The notes: generated by a model from the letters alone, not told the origin. Shown: positions 20,731 to 30,589, counted from the first letter of the stretch. The stretch: DNA of 64,000 nt from Paenibacillus piri (GCF_004354045.1 NZ_SMRT01000003.1:389298-453297); one strand, 5' to 3'. Made by a program: numbers and translations.

Positions 20731-21477
20731 TTACAGTACGGTTACCCCTAATTTACGGTACGGCAGCAGATGCTCCTGGCTTACGTTCCTCTCTGTAACC
20801 AGATAGGTCAGCTTCGACGTCTCCGTTACAACATAGGAGGAAGCTGTCCCCAGCTTCTGCGCGGTAACAAGGGCGGCGGTTTCGGCCGAAACGGAGATCA
20901 TTTTACGTTTGACGAATGCTTCCTCCTGATCGGGCACGCTTCCAATTAAAGGATTGATACTGTATACGCCAAGTATGCACAAATCGGCACGAATTTGATC
21001 CAACGCTTCTATCGTGCCGGCGCCGATATTAACGATGGAGCCTTTTAGCAAACGCCCTCCGATCATGATGACCTCGACATTGGGATGAGAAGCCAGTGTC
21101 GCGGCAATCGGGGGGCTGTTGGTTACGACGGTCAGGGATAGCTGCGGTGGGAGCTGTTCCGCAAATTTCTGGGTGGTCGTCCCCCCGTCAATGATGATGA
21201 CCTGCCCATTTTTGACAAGCTGCAGGGCGGTTCTGGCAATATCGAGCTTCGCTTCCGGAGATTGCTGATGCCTTTCCTCGAAATTAACGATTGGCGGACC
21301 CTGCAGCAGGGCGCCTCCATGGACTCTATGGAGCAGACCTAATGTGTCGAGCTCGCGCAAATCCCGTCTGATCGTATCTTCCGAAACGTTCAGGCGGATA
21401 CTCAATTCCGTGGCAACTACTTTGCCCTCGGAATGAAGCAGTTCCAATATGACTTGGTGCCGCTCCTCTTTTAACAT
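20731..21477 (-). CDS. DeoR-family transcriptional regulator
   Basis: 248 residues. N-terminal DeoR helix-turn-helix (ATELSIRLNVSEDTIRRDL, about 22-40) with the family hallmark RVHGGA, then the DeoR C-terminal sugar-phosphate sensor fold (IDGGTTT, VTNS, MIGG). Such proteins usually repress sugar operons until a phosphorylated sugar binds. Divergent from the nine-gene operon starting at 21751, which includes a ROK kinase that could make the inducer. A sigma-A promoter for it is readable at 21559-21588. Confidence 0.9.
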   Translation of the reverse strand: MLKEERHQVILELLHSEGKVVATELSIRLNVSEDTIRRDLRELDTLGLLHRVHGGALLQGPPIVNFEERHQQSPEAKLDIARTALQLVKNGQVIIIDGGTTTQKFAEQLPPQLSLTVVTNSPPIAATLASHPNVEVIMIGGRLLKGSIVNIGAGTIEALDQIRADLCILGVYSINPLIGSVPDQEEAFVKRKMISVSAETAALVTAQKLGTASSYVVTETSKLTYLVTERNVSQEHLLPYRKLGVTVL

Positions 21478-21540
21478 AAATGGCCCTCTACTTTCGGTGA
21501 ATGTTTTTGCATGGAATTAATTGAATTACCGTGTAATTGC

Positions 21541-21639
21541 GTTATATGAATCGTTTTAATTATAGAACATGGTATTCAGATTCGTCAATTATTATTACGG
21601 GAAATTTCGGATAGTCCTTATAAATAAAGGGTTATATGA
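21541..21639. promoter_or_regulatory. Candidate DeoR operators (direct 9-mers)
   Basis: GTTATATGA occurs at 21541-21549, just downstream of the deoR-type promoter, and again at 21631-21639, about 50 bases before the operon promoter. An AATTAC-CGT-GTAATT palindrome at 21524-21538 adds a third candidate. The placement would allow both autoregulation and operon control. Confidence 0.4.
21559..21588 (-). promoter_or_regulatory. Sigma-A promoter of the DeoR-type gene
   Basis: On the minus strand TTGACG (21588-21583), an 18-bp spacer and an exact TATAAT (21564-21559), about 80 bases before the start codon. Confidence 0.65.
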
Positions 21640-21685
21640 GGTAATTGTTTCTTTTTGGCATTAAAAATTATTTCCATAATTTATC

Positions 21686-21714
21686 TTGACAATGCATGAT
21701 TGTGCGTTTATTCT
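21686..21714 (+). promoter_or_regulatory. Sigma-A promoter of the sugar operon
   Basis: TTGACA (21686-21691), 17-bp spacer, TATTCT (21709-21714), 36 bases before ATG 21751. Confidence 0.65.
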
Positions 21715-21750
21715 TTTTGTATACAGGCAAAAACAAGCAAGGAGGTTCAC

Positions 21751-22824
21751 ATGGAAAAAGAATCAAAACAGTTAAAGATCGGAGTACTCGGATGCGGACC
21801 GATCTCCCAGTTTGCCCATTTTGAAGCCTGCAGAAGAGCCAGAAACGCAGAGTTGTATGCGATCTGCGACTTGGCGGACGATCTGCTGACGAGAATGGCT
21901 GAAATTCACAAACCGAAGGTGACGTACAATGACTACAGCCAAATGCTGGCCGATCCGGAAGTCGATGCCGTCATTATCGGTATTGCCGATCAGTATCATG
22001 TAAGCGCTGCTCTTCAAGCGCTGGAGGCAGGCAAGCACGTGCTTGTCGAGAAGCCGCTGGGCGTGTCGATAGAGGAATGTGAGAAATTGAGAGAGAAGGT
22101 GCATGAAACGGGACTTATTTTGCAAGTCGGCAATATGAAACGTTTCGATCCGGGCATTGCATTCGCCCGGAAGTTCATTAAGGAAGAAATCGGTGAAATG
22201 CTGGCGCTGAAAGCCTGGTATTGCGACTCTTCTTACCGGTATACGGTGACGGATAACATCCAACCGATACCTCTTCTAAGCGCTAACGCCAAACGACCGG
22301 GAGGCAATCCGAAGCAGGATAAGCTTCGCTATTTCATGCTGACGCATGGAAGCCACCTTGTGGATACGGCGCGTTATTTGGGGGGAGACATTGTCAGCGT
22401 CAAAGCTTGGAACACGCAAAAATTCGGCGCCTACAGTTGGTTCGCAACGGCTGAATTTGCCGATGGTTTTGTCGGTCAGCTCGATTTGACCGTTGCGGTT
22501 CGGATGGATTGGCATGAGGGATTTCAAATTTACGGAGAACACGGAAGCGTTATCGGCAAAACGTATATCCCATGGCTGTTCAAATCAAGCGATATCGAAG
22601 TGTTCTCCGTCAAGGACGGCTCGTACCACCGGCCGCTAGGCGAGGACGCCCACTTTTTCAAGCTTCAGGTGGAAGCGTTCTCGGATACCATTTTGCATCA
22701 AGCGCCGATGATCGGTGCAGATGTTGAGGACGGAATTGCTGCGATGCGCGCTATGGTGGCGATCGCCAAATCCGTTGAAACGGGTGAAACCGTCAAATTG
22801 GCGGAGGTTTCGGGCGCTGTATAG
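21751..22824 (+). CDS. Gfo/Idh/MocA-family oxidoreductase
   Basis: 357 residues. Rossmann motif GVLGCGPIS (11-19), the family signature VEKPLG with the catalytic Lys, and a C-terminal alpha/beta dimerisation domain. NAD(P)-dependent oxidation of a sugar, inositol or derivative. ATG 21751 lies 5 nt behind AAGGAGG; an upstream in-frame ATG at 21700 would overlap the promoter. First gene of the DeoR-controlled operon, with the MDR dehydrogenase 32 bp downstream. Two successive dehydrogenases suggest a multi-step sugar oxidation/epimerisation; the substrate is unknown. Confidence 0.88.
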   Translation: MEKESKQLKIGVLGCGPISQFAHFEACRRARNAELYAICDLADDLLTRMAEIHKPKVTYNDYSQMLADPEVDAVIIGIADQYHVSAALQALEAGKHVLVEKPLGVSIEECEKLREKVHETGLILQVGNMKRFDPGIAFARKFIKEEIGEMLALKAWYCDSSYRYTVTDNIQPIPLLSANAKRPGGNPKQDKLRYFMLTHGSHLVDTARYLGGDIVSVKAWNTQKFGAYSWFATAEFADGFVGQLDLTVAVRMDWHEGFQIYGEHGSVIGKTYIPWLFKSSDIEVFSVKDGSYHRPLGEDAHFFKLQVEAFSDTILHQAPMIGADVEDGIAAMRAMVAIAKSVETGETVKLAEVSGAV

Positions 22825-22856
22825 AAGCGAATATAAATGAGGAGGTGATTGGTCCG

Positions 22857-23876
22857 ATGCTGCAAGCGAAATTTACGGGCAATGAAACGTTTGTTTTGGA
22901 GGATGCAGCCATACCGGAGCCGGGCGATAATCAGGTTTTGTTGAAGGTGGAGCTGTGCGGAATATGCGGCAGCGATATGCATACCTATCATGGCAAGCAT
23001 CCGTTCGTATTCCCTCCGCTTGTGATGGGCCACGAATTTTCCGGGGTCATTGTCAAGCTGGGAAAAGCAACCGGCAGCAAATATCAAGTCGGTCAGCGTG
23101 TGGCGGTTGAGCCTTCCATCGTTTGCGGGACTTGCTATAACTGCAGAAAGGGACGCTACAACATTTGCGACGAGCTTAGCGTCGTCGGGTGTTTGACGGA
23201 CGGGGCTTACACGGAATATATCGCGGTCTCCGCCGAAAAGATCATTGTATTGAACGACAAGCTGTCTTTTGAGGACGGGGCCATGTTGGAGCCTCTTTCC
23301 GTAGGCGTTCACGCGTTGGATCAGGGACGGGTCAAACAGGGCGATAAAATTTTGGTAATCGGCGCGGGTACGATCGGGTTATTGCTGGCGCAGGCTGCCA
23401 AAGCGGCCGGTGCGGAAGTCGCCATTGCGGATGTGATCCCGTTCCGGTTGGAGCTGGCCAAGGAGCTGGGAATCCCGTGCACCGTCAATTCCAAAACCGA
23501 GGCGCTGAAGGAACGGCTGAAGCAGTTTGCGCCTGACGGCGTTGACGTCATCTTTGAATGTGTGGGCAGCTCGCACACGATCCGCCAAGCGATTGAAATA
23601 GCCCGCAAAGGAATCCGGATCGTCATATTGGGCGTCGTCGATAACGAGGTGCTGCTTCCCGTATCGTTGATCCAGGACCGGGAGCTGGAGCTGGTGGGCG
23701 ATTTAATGTTTATCCGCAAAGATTTTGAGAAATCGCAGGAGCTTATCGTTTCGGGCCAGGTTAACGTCAAACGGCTGCAAACCAAAACTTTCCCGCTTCG
23801 GCAAGTGAAGGAAGCGTTTGAATTTATTATTCATAATAAGGAATCTGCGCTCAAAGTGTTTTTGGATCCTAAATAA
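22857..23876 (+). CDS. Zinc-dependent alcohol dehydrogenase (MDR; sorbitol/threonine dehydrogenase type)
   Basis: 339 residues. Catalytic zinc ligands C37 (CGICGSD) and H59-E60 (GHEFSG); structural zinc cysteines C90, C93, C96 and C104; Rossmann segment IGAGTIGLL. Oxidises a polyol or sugar with NAD. ATG 22857 is preceded by GGAGGTGATT, one of the strongest ribosome sites in the window; a GTG at 22845 lies inside it. Second gene of the DeoR-controlled operon. Confidence 0.9.
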   Translation: MLQAKFTGNETFVLEDAAIPEPGDNQVLLKVELCGICGSDMHTYHGKHPFVFPPLVMGHEFSGVIVKLGKATGSKYQVGQRVAVEPSIVCGTCYNCRKGRYNICDELSVVGCLTDGAYTEYIAVSAEKIIVLNDKLSFEDGAMLEPLSVGVHALDQGRVKQGDKILVIGAGTIGLLLAQAAKAAGAEVAIADVIPFRLELAKELGIPCTVNSKTEALKERLKQFAPDGVDVIFECVGSSHTIRQAIEIARKGIRIVILGVVDNEVLLPVSLIQDRELELVGDLMFIRKDFEKSQELIVSGQVNVKRLQTKTFPLRQVKEAFEFIIHNKESALKVFLDPK

Positions 23877-23896
23877 GTTTCGAGCGGAGGGTATAT

Positions 23897-24727
23897 ATGG
23901 AACTGGGGATTTTTGCAAAGACGTTCGTCCGCAGCTCCCTGGAAGAAACGTTGGATGCTGTACAGGGAAGCGGATTGAACGGGATTCAATTTAATATGGC
24001 TTGTGCCGGATTGCCTTCGATGCCGGATCAAGTGGAGACCGAAACGGCAGCGAGGGTGAGAGCGGAGGCGGGAAGACGGAAGCTTGCGATCCATGCGGTT
24101 TCCGGCACGTATAATATGGCGCATCCCGACCCTGAAGTGCGCCGCCTCGGGTTGGTCAAGCTGCGGAATTTGGCGGCGGTATGCGGTACGATGGGGACTT
24201 CGGTCATTACGCTTTGCACGGGAAGCCGGGACCCGGACCATATGTGGCGGCGGCATCCGGCGAATGATTCGCAGGAAGCATGGGACGATATGACAGCTTC
24301 CATGGAGCAGGCTCTGGAAATTGCGGAGGCGTACCAGGTGACGCTGGCTATCGAGCCCGAAGCGGCCAATATCGTATCCGACGCCGGTCGCGCCCAGTCT
24401 CTGCTCAGGCTAATGCAATCGGAGCGGTTGAAGGTGGTTATGGATGCGGCCAACTTGTTTCATCCCGGTAATGTGGCGGATATGAAAGGCGTTTTACACC
24501 ACGCATTCGAGCTTTTGGGCGAGCAAATTGTTTTGGCGCATGCCAAAGACTTCACGGCAGGCGATGAATTATCGTTTGTCGCGGCGGGACAAGGGATGCT
24601 GGATTACGATTGCTACATTTCTTTACTGCGCAGCGCTTCGTTTGACGGCCCTTTGATTATGCACGGGCTGGGTGAAACGCAGGTTGCGGCGAGTACAGCC
24701 TTTCTCCACAGCAAGCTGGGAATGTAA
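23897..24727 (+). CDS. TIM-barrel sugar phosphate isomerase/epimerase family protein
   Basis: 276 residues of the AP-endonuclease-2/xylose-isomerase-like fold (IolE, IolI and tagatose-epimerase relatives). Metal-ligand-like residues are seen in AIEPEA, VVMDAANLF and LAHAKDF. Expected role: isomerisation, epimerisation or dehydration of a keto sugar or inosose. CGGAGGG precedes ATG 23897. Third gene of the operon. Confidence 0.82.
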   Translation: MELGIFAKTFVRSSLEETLDAVQGSGLNGIQFNMACAGLPSMPDQVETETAARVRAEAGRRKLAIHAVSGTYNMAHPDPEVRRLGLVKLRNLAAVCGTMGTSVITLCTGSRDPDHMWRRHPANDSQEAWDDMTASMEQALEIAEAYQVTLAIEPEAANIVSDAGRAQSLLRLMQSERLKVVMDAANLFHPGNVADMKGVLHHAFELLGEQIVLAHAKDFTAGDELSFVAAGQGMLDYDCYISLLRSASFDGPLIMHGLGETQVAASTAFLHSKLGM

Positions 24728-24740
24728 AGGGGGGAATGCA

Positions 24741-25562
24741 ATGACTTATTTTCAACATGCCGGAATCCGCTTCCATTATATAGATGAAGGCGAAGGGATG
24801 CCGTTCATATTTTTGCACGGACTCGGAGGAAGTGTCGCCCAGCCGGCAGGGCTATATAAGCCCATACCGGGCGTCCGTTTCATTTCTCTCGATTTCCGCG
24901 GCCACGGGGAGACAAGGGAGCTCGGAGATCCGGATCAAATCGGATTCGATACGTTCTCCGCGGATGTTTTTGCGCTGATGCATCATTTGCAGCTGGAGCA
25001 TGCCGTCATTGGAGGCATTTCAATGGGAGCCGGTGTCGCCTTGCATTTTGCGCTGAATTACTCCGGCAAAGTAAGGGGGCTTATTTTAAGCCGGATTGCC
25101 TGGGAGGATATGCCGCAGCCCGCAGAGTCGCAGCGGGTGTTCGCCACGGTCGCTCGTATGATCGAAACGTTGGGAGCGGAGCGCGGAAAAGAGCAGTTCC
25201 GAAAAACGGACATTTATATGAATATGGCCGCCGTTTCTCCCGATGCCGCCGATTCTTTGCTGCGCCAGTTCGACTACCCGCATGTGGAGGAAACATGGAT
25301 CAAATTTATACGCATTCCCGCCGATGCGCCAAGCCGCGACCGGAGGGCGTGGTCCGAGATCCGGGTGCCGACATTGATCCTGGCCAATCAACTGGACCCG
25401 ATCCATCCGTATGCTTACGGGCAATTGGCAGCCAAAACGATTCCGCATGCGCAGTTCAACATTCTTACGCCTAAAAGTATCGACGCACAGGCGCATGCGG
25501 AGCAAACCGGGGCTTATGTCGGCGAGTTTCTTGGATCGCTGCTGGAAGGAGGGGTGAGCTAG
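24741..25562 (+). CDS. Alpha/beta hydrolase
   Basis: 273 residues. Oxyanion segment FLHGLGG (24-30), nucleophile S94 in GGISMG, an acidic residue in the ANQLDPIHPY region and a late His. A lactonase or esterase role is plausible next to sugar dehydrogenases, which can produce lactones; that is inferred. ATG 24741 follows AAAGGGGGG; an in-frame ATG at 24672 lies inside the previous gene. Its TAG stop overlaps the GTG start of the next gene by one base. Confidence 0.85.
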   Translation: MTYFQHAGIRFHYIDEGEGMPFIFLHGLGGSVAQPAGLYKPIPGVRFISLDFRGHGETRELGDPDQIGFDTFSADVFALMHHLQLEHAVIGGISMGAGVALHFALNYSGKVRGLILSRIAWEDMPQPAESQRVFATVARMIETLGAERGKEQFRKTDIYMNMAAVSPDAADSLLRQFDYPHVEETWIKFIRIPADAPSRDRRAWSEIRVPTLILANQLDPIHPYAYGQLAAKTIPHAQFNILTPKSIDAQAHAEQTGAYVGEFLGSLLEGGVS

Positions 25563-26527
25563 TGCCGGGACGGATTTATTACGCCGGAATCGATATCGGC
25601 GGCACGAACATTAAAGCCGCATTAGTGGATCAACAAGGCGGCATCGCGGCTAAATTGGAAACGCCTACATCATTAAACGGTTACAGTGAAGTATGCACCC
25701 AAATCGTCGGTCTGATTGGTAGGCTCAAGGCCACGACCGGCAATGCCGGTATGACTGTCCAAGGGATCGGCATCGGTGTGCCGGGATACATCGATCCGGC
25801 TAACGGCTTTGTGAATGAATCGCCGAATCTGGGCTGGAGCAATGTCGCTTTAAAGGAGCATATGCAGAGCTTGACCGGACTTCCCGTGCTGGTCGAAAAT
25901 GATGCGAATACCGCTGCGCTGGGCGAGCTATGGCAAGGCGCAGGCAGCGATGTAAACGATTTGGTGATGATTACGCTCGGCACCGGCGTCGGTTGCGGCA
26001 TTGTTATAGATCGCAAGGTCGTGCACGGCTCTCAAGGCTTCGCCGGGGAAATCGGACATATGAAAGTGAAGCCTAAAACCGGAATTGCCTGCGTATGCGG
26101 GAAAAAGGGCTGCCTGGAAACGACTTCCTCAGGGCTTGCGATTATAAGGGAAAGTAAAAAAGCGGTACAGCTCAACAAAAAAACGGCGCTCCGGGAAGAG
26201 TTCCAAGCAACCGGGGACTTAAGCGTCAAACAAATATTCGACGCAGCCAGGAACAACGACCGGGTTGCCATGGAAATTATAAGTGAGGCAGCCTTTTACT
26301 TGGGAGTCGCATTGGCGAATACGGCTAACCTGATCAACCCGCAAAAGGTGATCGTCGGCGGAGGCATCGCAGCCGCAGGACAATTGTATACGGATTTGGT
26401 TTACGCCGCCTTCTGCGAATTTGCGCTTGATATCGTACGCGACCATACCCGTTTCGTGCCGGCCTTGCTGGGCAATGATGCAGGTGTGATCGGCAGCGCT
26501 TCGATGATGAAGTCATATTACCAATAA
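25562..26527 (+). CDS. ROK-family sugar kinase
   Basis: 321 residues. N-terminal ATP motif DIGGTNIKAA, a second phosphate motif (ENDANTAALGE, GTGVGCG) and the ROK zinc site GEIGH followed by CVCGKKGC. Phosphorylates a hexose or aminosugar with ATP. GTG start behind GGAAGGAGGGG, overlapping the preceding stop. Its product could be the effector of the DeoR-type regulator. It lacks an N-terminal helix-turn-helix, so it is a kinase rather than a ROK repressor. Confidence 0.9.
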   Translation: MPGRIYYAGIDIGGTNIKAALVDQQGGIAAKLETPTSLNGYSEVCTQIVGLIGRLKATTGNAGMTVQGIGIGVPGYIDPANGFVNESPNLGWSNVALKEHMQSLTGLPVLVENDANTAALGELWQGAGSDVNDLVMITLGTGVGCGIVIDRKVVHGSQGFAGEIGHMKVKPKTGIACVCGKKGCLETTSSGLAIIRESKKAVQLNKKTALREEFQATGDLSVKQIFDAARNNDRVAMEIISEAAFYLGVALANTANLINPQKVIVGGGIAAAGQLYTDLVYAAFCEFALDIVRDHTRFVPALLGNDAGVIGSASMMKSYYQ

Positions 26528-26538
26528 GGAGGTTATGT

Positions 26539-27939
26539 ATGAAGAAGGGTATTTTAAAATCGGTTTCCGCTATGCTTCTTGTAAGTACGGTCATGGCGGG
26601 CTGTACAACGAATTCCGACGGTACGCAGAATGCAGCTAACGAAAATCAGGGCGGCGCTAATGACGGCAAGAAGAGCAATGTTACGATCAATCTGGCGACA
26701 GTCAATAATCCGGATATGACGATCATGCAGAAGCTGGCTCCGAAATTTACGGAGGAAACCGGAATTGGCGTTAACTTCATCGTATTGCCCGAAAATGAAC
26801 TTCGCAATAAGTTGACTACCGCCGTGGGGATGGGTGCAGGCACGTATGATCTTGCCACGATCGGAACGTTTGAAGTCCCGCATTGGGGCGATAACAAATG
26901 GTTGGAGCCGTTGGATCCGTATTTCGAGAAAATGGACGCTTCAACGAAAAAGGAATATAACCGCGACGACATTATGAAGCCTATTGTAAATGCATTGTCC
27001 TCCAAAAGCGGATTATACGCACTTCCATTTTATGCGGAAAGCACGATGATGTTTTATCGGAAAGACTTGTTTGAAGCCAAAGGGTTAACGATGCCGAAAA
27101 ATCCGACCTGGGATCAAGTTTATGAAATGGCCGTTAAGCTTAACGAACCCGCCAAAGGAGTAACCGGGGTTTGTATGAGAGGTTTGCCCGGATGGGGACA
27201 AAACATGTTTATTTTCACCCAAATGCTGCATACGTTTGGCGGTAAATGGTTCGATATGAACTGGAACCCGCAGTTTTCATCGCCGGAAATGAAGGAAGCG
27301 CTTCAATTTTATAAGAAGCTGATTACGGATGCAGGAGAGCCCAGCCCGAATACAACGGGATATACGGAATGCTTGAACCTGATGTCAACCGGCAAAGCGG
27401 CTATGTGGGTAGATGCAACGGTATCCGGCGGTACATTAATGAGCGGCGATTCTCAAGTGAAGGATAAAATCGGTTACGCACTGGCGCCGATCAAGAAAAA
27501 GCCGAACTTCGGAGCGATTGGCGGATGGTCGTTGGCGATGATGACTTCCTCCAAGCAAAAAGACGCAGCCTTTAAATTTTTAACATGGTCGACAAGTCAG
27601 AAGTACATTGAGATGGTCGGCAACGAATTCGGTTGGGAAAGAGCGCCGTCGGGTACCCGGATATCAACTTACGAAAATCCGAAATATTTAGCGGCAGCTC
27701 CGTTTGCCAAAATAACGTTGGACTCGATTAATAACGCGGATTATGAGAAGCCCGCTATCGATCCGGTTCCGTACAAAAGCTCGGGCTGGGTTTCCATTCC
27801 GGAATATCAGGAAATCGGCGATCAGGTCGGACAAGAGTTTGGCGCCTATTTGGCCGGCACCAAATCGTTGGACCAAATGCTGAAGGACTCCCAAAATTTT
27901 ACCGTCAATGTGATGAAACGAGGCGGGTATTTGAAGTAG
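26539..27939 (+). CDS. Extracellular sugar-binding lipoprotein (CUT1-type)
   Basis: 466 residues; signal peptide with lipobox VMAGC, then an Asn/Gly-rich tether and a binding-protein fold similar to sorbitol/mannitol or trehalose-maltose binders. AAGGAGG precedes ATG 26539. Followed after 13 bp by two permeases. A polyol ligand would agree with the MDR dehydrogenase in the operon, but this is not shown by sequence alone. Confidence 0.88.
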   Translation: MKKGILKSVSAMLLVSTVMAGCTTNSDGTQNAANENQGGANDGKKSNVTINLATVNNPDMTIMQKLAPKFTEETGIGVNFIVLPENELRNKLTTAVGMGAGTYDLATIGTFEVPHWGDNKWLEPLDPYFEKMDASTKKEYNRDDIMKPIVNALSSKSGLYALPFYAESTMMFYRKDLFEAKGLTMPKNPTWDQVYEMAVKLNEPAKGVTGVCMRGLPGWGQNMFIFTQMLHTFGGKWFDMNWNPQFSSPEMKEALQFYKKLITDAGEPSPNTTGYTECLNLMSTGKAAMWVDATVSGGTLMSGDSQVKDKIGYALAPIKKKPNFGAIGGWSLAMMTSSKQKDAAFKFLTWSTSQKYIEMVGNEFGWERAPSGTRISTYENPKYLAAAPFAKITLDSINNADYEKPAIDPVPYKSSGWVSIPEYQEIGDQVGQEFGAYLAGTKSLDQMLKDSQNFTVNVMKRGGYLK

Positions 27940-27952
27940 GAGGTGTATAGCG

Positions 27953-28837
27953 GTGGAAGGCAGAAGTCAACCGAGAGACAAAGCCGCCTGGCTCGCATTA
28001 CCGGGGATTGTCATTGTAGCCCTGGTAACGCAAATTCCGTTTATAGCTACAATCGTTCTGTCCTTCGTACGATGGATTGTGATTAGACCCGATCAAGGAA
28101 TTCACTTCAACGGCGTCCAAAACTATATACAAATATTTCAGTCGAAAGATACGTATTCCGTTATCGTCACAACGGTTATTATTATGCTCGCGAGTCTGTT
28201 GTTCTGCACAGTGCTGGGAACCTGTTTAGCTATTATGCTAAACAGGGATTTTCCCGGTGTGAACGTAGTCCGGACGCTGGTTATATTGCCGTTTTTCGTT
28301 ATGGATGCAGTGGCGGGAATCATTTGGAAAACGCTTATTCTCAATCCGTCGTTCGGCTTCAATTACTATATTGCCGGGTGGTTTAACTTGACCCCCGTTG
28401 ATTTTTTCGGACCGGGCTCCTTATTGACAGTGATCATGTTGATTGTGTGGCAATGGACACCGTTTTTCTTCCTGATCATATTGGCCGGATTTCAAGGAAT
28501 ATCCGCGGACTTGGTGGAAAGCGCCAAGGTTGACGGGGCGAACGCGTGGAGGCGGCTGGTGTCCATCGAGCTTCCGGCCATCATGAATCATCTGCAAGTA
28601 GCGGTGATGCTTGGTTTGATTTTTATTTTGAAAGTGTTCGGTCTGATCTACGTCACAACAACCGGAGGGCCCGGCGTAACTTCCTCCAACCTTCCGTTTT
28701 ATTCGTACCGACTGGCCTTTAACGGCTGGAATGTAGGAAACTCGGCTGTGCTGTCTGTCATTTCGGTTGCGTTGACTTTATTTATCATTACGATGTTTTT
28801 TAAATTTATGAAGCGCAGAATGGAGGGGGCCGTCTAA
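27953..28837 (+). CDS. ABC sugar/polyol permease, MalF type
   Basis: 294 residues, six predicted membrane helices, and the EAA-type loop VESAKVDGANAWRRLVSIELP. GTG start behind TAGGAGG. Its TAA overlaps the ATG of the next permease by one base, showing translational coupling. Confidence 0.9.
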   Translation: MEGRSQPRDKAAWLALPGIVIVALVTQIPFIATIVLSFVRWIVIRPDQGIHFNGVQNYIQIFQSKDTYSVIVTTVIIMLASLLFCTVLGTCLAIMLNRDFPGVNVVRTLVILPFFVMDAVAGIIWKTLILNPSFGFNYYIAGWFNLTPVDFFGPGSLLTVIMLIVWQWTPFFFLIILAGFQGISADLVESAKVDGANAWRRLVSIELPAIMNHLQVAVMLGLIFILKVFGLIYVTTTGGPGVTSSNLPFYSYRLAFNGWNVGNSAVLSVISVALTLFIITMFFKFMKRRMEGAV

Positions 28838-29664
28838 TGAGAAGCTTGAGAAAAAACATCACGCGCCCTTTCCTTATTTTATTGGCTTATGCCGTAGGGA
28901 TATTGTATTCGTTTCCATTGATTTATATGGTTTTGACCAGCTTTAAAAAGGAATCCGAGGTTACGCCGCCTTCCTTTATTTTCACCCCGACGCTTGAGAA
29001 CTACAGAACGGTATTAACGCCGGAATTTCAAAGCTTTATTTGGAACTCCGTTACCGTCACGGTATTTACGATCCTCATATCGGTAGTATTAGGGTTGATG
29101 GCCGCCTATACGATCGTGTTTTCGCGGATGCAGCCTCAGAAGCAAAATAATCTGTTCTTTTGGTTTGTGACGACCAATCTCCTGCCTCCGGTAGGCGTCG
29201 TTGTTCCGATCTATTTAATTTTGAAAAATTTGCAGATGCTGGATAGTAAGTTGACGCTGATTTTGCTTTATTCCGGGGGCAATATTCCATTGGTAGTTTG
29301 GATGGTCTATTCGTTCTTGAAGGAAATTCCGAAGGAAATATTGGAAGCCGCTTCGATCGACGGCAGCAGCCGGACGACGGCGTTTTTCAAAGTCATTCTA
29401 CCGCTGATCAAATCAGGCGTTGCTTCGTCCGCTTTATTAGTGTTTGTGTTTACATGGAACGAGTTTTTCTTTGCCGTCAGCTTTACAAGCGTACAATCGT
29501 CGACCATCCCGGTTTATATGGCTTCGTTTATGACGCAGCAGGGGCTGTTTTGGGCTAAGATGTCGGCGATTTCGACCATTGCGGTGCTGCCTCCGATCAT
29601 ACTCGGATGGCTGTCGCAGAAAGCGTTTGTCCGCGGGATGACAATGGGAGCCGTGAAAGGGTAA
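28837..29664 (+). CDS. ABC sugar/polyol permease, MalG type
   Basis: 275 residues with six membrane segments and the loop LEAASIDGSSRTTAFFKVILP. Completes the importer of the DeoR-controlled operon; as with the other two importers, no ATPase gene is adjacent. The 145 bp that follow contain a degenerate approximately 30-bp imperfect repetition (AACAATGGACTGTTAGCC / GACAATGAAGCGTCAACC) of unknown meaning. Confidence 0.9.
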   Translation: MRSLRKNITRPFLILLAYAVGILYSFPLIYMVLTSFKKESEVTPPSFIFTPTLENYRTVLTPEFQSFIWNSVTVTVFTILISVVLGLMAAYTIVFSRMQPQKQNNLFFWFVTTNLLPPVGVVVPIYLILKNLQMLDSKLTLILLYSGGNIPLVVWMVYSFLKEIPKEILEAASIDGSSRTTAFFKVILPLIKSGVASSALLVFVFTWNEFFFAVSFTSVQSSTIPVYMASFMTQQGLFWAKMSAISTIAVLPPIILGWLSQKAFVRGMTMGAVKG

Positions 29665-29809
29665 CGAAGATTCATGAACGGATAGTAAGCCGAAACAATG
29701 GACTGTTAGCCATGCCAGTGTGCGGTCAGTCGAGACAATGAAGCGTCAACCCAGACAGCGGGCTGTCGGTCGATAAAATATATTTATTGAGAAAAAGGAG
29801 ACATGAACG

Positions 29810-30589
29810 ATGATATTTGATAAATTCCGTTTGGATAACAGGGTTGCAATTGTTACAGGTTCCGCATCGGGATTGGGTAAAGAAATGGCCAGAGGCTTGG
29901 CGGAAGCCGGCGCTCATATCGTGGTAGCCGATATTAACTTGGAGGCAGCCGCACGGTTTGCCGAAGAGCTTATGGGTCAGGGCGTCAACGCCTTGGCCGT
30001 TCAGGTCGATGTGACGGATGAAGAACAGATCGATCGGATGGTAGAGAAGGTGATGGCTCAATATGGACAGATCGATGTGCTGATCAACAATGCGGGGATC
30101 GGTGCGCGTATCGAAATTGAACATATGAGCTACCAAGATTGGCAGCGGGTGATGGATGTCAATATGAACAGCGTGTTCCTCGTTTCCAAGGCGGTAGGTA
30201 AAGTGATGATCGGGCAAAGAAGAGGATCGATCATCAACATTTCCTCCATATCGGGCATTATCGCCAACGTTCCGCAGAAGCATACCGCTTACAACGCTTC
30301 CAAAGCCGGGGTCATTATGATTACGAAGAGTATGGCTTTGGAATGGGCCGAATACAACATTCGAATCAATACGATCGCGCCGGGCTATATGAAGACCGAG
30401 ATGACAGCGTCGGACTTTAACGAGAACAAGGACAGCCATATGGTCAAAACCTGGTTGCAGATGACGCCGATGCACCGTCCGGGCACGCCGGACGAGCTGC
30501 AGGGCATAGCCTTGTTCCTGGCGTCGGATGCTTCTTCTTACGCGACAGGCGGCGTGTTTACGATGGATGGCGGATATACCATTTTGTGA
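29810..30589 (+). CDS. Short-chain dehydrogenase/reductase
   Basis: 259 residues, classical SDR of the gluconate 5-dehydrogenase/3-oxoacyl reductase group. TGSASGLG at 16-23, NNAG at 93-96, Ser about 146, Y161-xxx-K165. AAAGGAG precedes ATG 29810. Last gene of the DeoR-controlled operon; most likely reduces or oxidises a keto sugar or keto acid of the pathway. An R2 repeat begins directly after its stop. Confidence 0.88.
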   Translation: MIFDKFRLDNRVAIVTGSASGLGKEMARGLAEAGAHIVVADINLEAAARFAEELMGQGVNALAVQVDVTDEEQIDRMVEKVMAQYGQIDVLINNAGIGARIEIEHMSYQDWQRVMDVNMNSVFLVSKAVGKVMIGQRRGSIINISSISGIIANVPQKHTAYNASKAGVIMITKSMALEWAEYNIRINTIAPGYMKTEMTASDFNENKDSHMVKTWLQMTPMHRPGTPDELQGIALFLASDASSYATGGVFTMDGGYTIL

